The notes beneath the pieces are model-generated. The model saw nothing but the letters and a program-made list of their open reading frames with translations. It made no database searches and was not told the origin of the DNA. A stretch of 64,000 bases of DNA from an uncultured Collinsella sp. (GTDB taxonomy: Bacteria > Actinomycetota > Coriobacteriia > Coriobacteriales > Coriobacteriaceae): positions 58,884 through 122,883 of the forward strand of contig CATYVQ010000007.1 in the NCBI GenBank assembly GCA_958413895.1, in the 5' to 3' direction. Within the stretch, counting starts at the first letter, position 1. Each line of letters opens with the position of its first letter. A program made the position numbers and the translations under genes. This document shows, piece after piece, positions 61,200-64,000 of this stretch.

Positions 61200-62132
61200 A
61201 TGATTTACACGCTCACTGCAAATCCTGCCATTGACTACAACATCTCCTGCGACGGCCTTGCTGCCAACACCGTCACGCGTACCCGTAACGCCGTCTACAC
61301 GCCCAACGGCAAGGGTCTCAACGTCTCGTTCACCCTCGATCACTACGGTGTCGACACCACGATCCTGGGCTTCTTCGCCGGCTTCTCGGGCGAGTTTATC
61401 ATTAAGGGCGCCGAGGCCCTGGGCGTGCCCGTCAAGCCCGTGTGGACCGACGGCATCACGCGCGTCAACGTGTTCCTCAATGCCGGACCCGACACCGAGT
61501 ACAATATGGTCAACGCCGGTGCCGCCATCAACGAGGCCAACGAGCAGGAGATGTTTGAGCTCATCGATTCGCTCGATGACATGACCTGCCTGGTCATCAG
61601 CGGCTCGCTGCCCCCCAACACTTCCGAGGGCTTCCTGACCGAGGTCCTGCGCCGCGTCAAGGCCAAGGGGGCCGAGTTCGTCCTCGATATCTCGAGCCAT
61701 CAGCTGGCAGACCTCATTGCCATGGAGCCGCTGCTGATTAAGCCCAACGACGACGAGCTGCTCGATATCTTTGGCATTAAGGTGAGCGGTGGCGACGACG
61801 AGTCCGTCAAGGGCGCGATGGCCGAGCTGCACGCCAAGGGCGCCAAGAATGTGCTGCTGACTCTTGGCGGCGCTGGTGCGTACTTCTCTAACGGCGAGCA
61901 CATCTGGTTTGCCAACCGCACCTTCGACGTCAAGCTGCTGTCGACGGTGTGCGCCGGCGATTCCTCGCTCGCTGCCTTCCTGTCCGTGTGGCACGACGCC
62001 CCCGAGCGCGTCGAGGACGCCCTGCGCCTTTCGATGGCTACCGGCGCCAACGTGGTCGAGTGCCCGGGCCTGGGCGACTTTGCCAAGGTGGACGAATACA
62101 AGAAGAACATCGAAGTTCGTCAGGTCTGCTAG
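61200..62132 (+). CDS. 1-Phosphofructokinase-type PfkB kinase, copy 2
   Basis: 310-aa paralogue of the preceding gene, same length and layout: IYTLTANPAIDYNIS, NGKGLNVSFTLDHYG, GFFAGFSGEFI, TDGITRVNVF and catalytic VCAGDSSLAAF (closer to the GAGDS consensus than copy 1). It has its own ribosome site (GAAAGGAA) and lies behind a terminator, so it is probably transcribed from its own promoter. The two copies have diverged clearly, suggesting different substrates or regulation rather than recent duplication. Confidence 0.87.
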   Translation: MIYTLTANPAIDYNISCDGLAANTVTRTRNAVYTPNGKGLNVSFTLDHYGVDTTILGFFAGFSGEFIIKGAEALGVPVKPVWTDGITRVNVFLNAGPDTEYNMVNAGAAINEANEQEMFELIDSLDDMTCLVISGSLPPNTSEGFLTEVLRRVKAKGAEFVLDISSHQLADLIAMEPLLIKPNDDELLDIFGIKVSGGDDESVKGAMAELHAKGAKNVLLTLGGAGAYFSNGEHIWFANRTFDVKLLSTVCAGDSSLAAFLSVWHDAPERVEDALRLSMATGANVVECPGLGDFAKVDEYKKNIEVRQVC

Positions 62133-62154
62133 CCGTATCGAAAAATCGCTGCCG

Positions 62155-62190
62155 AACACCCGCTTTGGATCTCCGAGGCGGGTGTTTTTT
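62155..62190 (+). terminator. Terminator after kinase copy 2
   Basis: AACACCCGC and GCGGGTGTT stem with a 14-nt loop and T6. Confidence 0.92.
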
Positions 62191-62327
62191 GTGCACTGAA
62201 CGCATATGGCGTCTGCTTTCTCGTTTTATCGAATCGACGACGCGATTGCGTGTGCGCGCTTTCTCGTTTCTTGTTAGACTTCTTGAGAACCATCGTTTAA
62301 CGCTCGCAAGTGCAGGAGGCCACAGGC

Positions 62328-63722
62328 ATGTGCAATGTTTCGCTCAACGGTACGCAACCGTCCGATGCCTCCTTGCGCGTCCTTCGTGCGCTCGAGGCAG
62401 CTAGTCTTGAAGCTTGGTATGTGGGCGGTTGGGTGCGCGACGCCCTGATGGGGGGCCCCAGCCACGATGTTGATATGTGCTGTAGCGGCCTGTGGCAGGA
62501 GTCTAAATCGTCGCTCGAGGCCGCCGGCATCGCGGTTGTGGAGTCGGGCATTAAATTTGGTGGAATCACGGCTATTTCCGATGGCGAGCGTATCGAGGTC
62601 ACCACGTACCGCCTGGATGGCTTTTACACCGATGGTCGCCATCCCCAGAGCGTGGAGCGTGCCGCCTCACTCGAGGACGATCTGGCCCGCCGCGACTTTA
62701 CCGTCAACGCCATGGCCTGGCATCCCGAGCGCGGGCTTGTCGACCGCTACGACGGCCAGGGTGACTTGGAGCGCAAGCTGATTCGCGCTGTCGGCGATCC
62801 CAAGCGTCGCTTTAACGAGGACGCCCTGCGCATGCTGCGTGCGGTGCGCTTTGCCTGCCGTCTGGACTTTATGATTGAGCCCGAGACCAAGCGTGCGCTT
62901 GCCGAGTGCGCGCCGTTGCTCGATGCCGTGGCGCGCGAGCGCGTGGGAATTGAGCTTGAGGGCATCCTTTCGACCGGCCACGGGGGAGACGCTATGCTGC
63001 GCTACCCCGAGCTTATCTGCGCCGCTGTGCCCGAGCTGGCCCCGGCCCGTGGCTTTGACCAGCGTAGCGTCTACCATGCCTTTAACGTCTACGAGCATAT
63101 CGCCCGTGTGCTGACGGTGGCAGGGGAGCTGGCGCTGTGTGACGGCGTCGCGCCCTCGTCGAGCCTGATGTGGGCGGCGTTTTTGCACGATGTGTCCAAG
63201 CCCGAGTGCTTCACGGTCGATCACGCCGGCAGCGGACACTTCTACGGTCATCCCGAGCTCAGCGCCAAGAAAGCGCGCGTCATTATGGATCGCCTGGCGC
63301 TCTCGCACGACCTGGTGCGCGACGTGTGCCTGCTCATCAAATATCACGACAAGCCGCTGCGCCCCGAGCGCTCCTGCCTGCTCAATATGATGCGCGCGCT
63401 TTCGGGCGAGGGCGTCGACACGCCGCGTTTGATGGACGAGCTCATGGATCTTAAGCGTGCCGACACACTTGGCAAGGCCCCATCGTGCTTCTATTATGTC
63501 GAGACAATCGAGGAAATGCGCGCGCTGGCTCACGAGCTGCTGAAGGCAGGGGAGCCCTATACGCTCAAGATGCTCGCCATCAACGGCGGCGACCTGATCC
63601 GTGTCGGAGTCAAGCCCGGGCCGGAACTGGGTCAGCTACTCAACGCCGCCCTCGACGCCGTGATCGAAGACAACATTCCCAACGATCGCGAGGCTCTTAT
63701 GGTCCATCTCAACTTGAATTAG
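62328..63722 (+). CDS. cca: CCA tRNA nucleotidyltransferase
   Basis: 464-aa enzyme that builds or repairs the 3' CCA end of tRNAs. Nucleotidyltransferase motif YVGGWVRDALMGGPSHDVDM, RRDFTVNAMAWHP, and PKRRFNEDALRMLRAVRFACRL are class II signatures; an HD domain (FLHDVSKPECF) follows. ATG 62328 is chosen because CAGGAGG (62313-62319) is 8 bp before it; GTG 62310 would place the ribosome site inside the gene. The nearby tRNA genes already encode CCA, so repair may be the main duty for them. Confidence 0.93.
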   Translation: MCNVSLNGTQPSDASLRVLRALEAASLEAWYVGGWVRDALMGGPSHDVDMCCSGLWQESKSSLEAAGIAVVESGIKFGGITAISDGERIEVTTYRLDGFYTDGRHPQSVERAASLEDDLARRDFTVNAMAWHPERGLVDRYDGQGDLERKLIRAVGDPKRRFNEDALRMLRAVRFACRLDFMIEPETKRALAECAPLLDAVARERVGIELEGILSTGHGGDAMLRYPELICAAVPELAPARGFDQRSVYHAFNVYEHIARVLTVAGELALCDGVAPSSSLMWAAFLHDVSKPECFTVDHAGSGHFYGHPELSAKKARVIMDRLALSHDLVRDVCLLIKYHDKPLRPERSCLLNMMRALSGEGVDTPRLMDELMDLKRADTLGKAPSCFYYVETIEEMRALAHELLKAGEPYTLKMLAINGGDLIRVGVKPGPELGQLLNAALDAVIEDNIPNDREALMVHLNLN

Positions 63723-63786
63723 CTACCTAGTTTACCTGCGTGTTCCATAACCTGCCGACAATTTTTCGGCAATTTGGAATTTCTTC

Positions 63787-63815
63787 TTGCGCTGACGTTT
63801 TTTGTCCCGTAATAT
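63787..63815 (+). promoter_or_regulatory. Promoter of the tRNA-Glu pair
   Basis: TTGCGC (63787-63792), 17-bp spacer, TAATAT (63810-63815), 34 bp before the first tRNA-Glu. Confidence 0.75.
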
Positions 63816-63849
63816 ATTTCCTCGCAGCACGGCAGTGCAGATGTCATGT

Positions 63850-63926
63850 GGCCCGTTCGTCTAGCGGTTTAGGACGCCGCCCTCTCAAGGCGGAGATCAC
63901 CAGTTCGAATCTGGTACGGGCTACCA
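63850..63926 (+). tRNA. tRNA-Glu (CTC)
   Basis: 77 nt with encoded CCA. Acceptor GGCCCGT pairs with ACGGGCT (one G-T), anticodon stem CCGCC/GGCGG encloses CTCTCAA with anticodon CTC for GAG codons. T-arm TTCGAAT. Confidence 0.95.
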
Positions 63927-63948
63927 CTTCTTTTCTGCTGAGGCTTAT

Positions 63949-64000
63949 GGCCCGTTCGTCTAGCGGTTTAGGACGCCGCCCTCTCAAGGCGGAGATCACC
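63949..64000 (+). tRNA. tRNA-Glu (CTC), second copy (partial)
   Basis: The first 52 nt are identical to the copy at 63850; the remainder lies beyond the window. Tandem pair, 22 bp apart. Confidence 0.93.

Overview
The window is high-G+C chromosomal DNA that looks like class Coriobacteriia (Actinomycetota), most likely Collinsella or a close relative. That placement is an inference from protein character, the gene order dnaG-rpoD, fakA-recG-rsmD-coaD and rpmF-plsX-acpP-rnc-smc-ftsY-ffh, a T-box in front of ileS, and many hairpin-forming intergenic palindromes. Almost everything is housekeeping. There is no rRNA operon, CRISPR array, prophage or defence island. The one intact mobile element is an IS110-family insertion sequence at about 1.87-3.31 kb.

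Layout. 0-1.8 kb: end of a probable dnaG, then rpoD. 1.87-3.3 kb: IS110 element with a long GC-rich leader that may encode its bridge RNA. 3.4-3.6 kb: two identical tRNA-Asn genes. 3.8-10.5 kb: Asp23/Gls24 protein, fakA, recG, rsmD, coaD, a coiled-coil protein, DUF177 protein and rpmF. 10.6-18.7 kb: plsX, acpP, rnc, smc, ftsY and ffh (lipid synthesis, RNA processing, chromosome segregation, SRP). 18.8-23.6 kb: a DUF134/NifX fusion facing thyA-dfrA, an RNA methyltransferase and a MATE transporter. 23.7-27.5 kb: a cobO relic, ftsH, a DUF523 protein and glycerol dehydrogenase. 27.7-32.7 kb: T-box, ileS, lspA, rluD-like gene. 32.8-37.3 kb: glycosyltransferase, small A24 peptidase, HD phosphohydrolase and rarA. 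37.4-40.5 kb: DUF948, a degenerate RsbW-like protein, a SigB-type sigma factor and an AI-2E transporter. 41-47.6 kb: alaS, ruvX, mltG, yqeG, aroK and an aroB-like gene that has lost its metal ligands. 47.8-54.2 kb: pepP, efp, Gls24, nusB, xseB, tlyA, nadK and recN. 54.2-62.1 kb: a sugar PTS locus made of an RpiR regulator, fructose PTS EIIBCA, HPr, EI and two tandem 1-phosphofructokinase-type kinases. 62.3-64 kb: CCA-adding enzyme and two tRNA-Glu genes, the second cut by the window end.

How it fits together. The fru region forms a complete route: EI and HPr pass phosphate to the fused EII, which imports fructose as fructose-1-phosphate, and the PfkB-family kinases convert it to fructose-1,6-bisphosphate. 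The sigma operon may serve stress functions, and a SigB-like promoter sequence sits in front of ftsH.

The least ordinary items are the IS110 leader, a 152-bp palindrome with perfect 42-bp arms and a second 73-bp palindrome between fruA and ptsH, the AroB-like protein without zinc ligands, the RsbW-like protein without a recognisable ATP site, the DUF134-NifX-His/Cys fusion with paired palindromic operators, and the internally deleted cobO. I did not see a clearly new multi-gene system.
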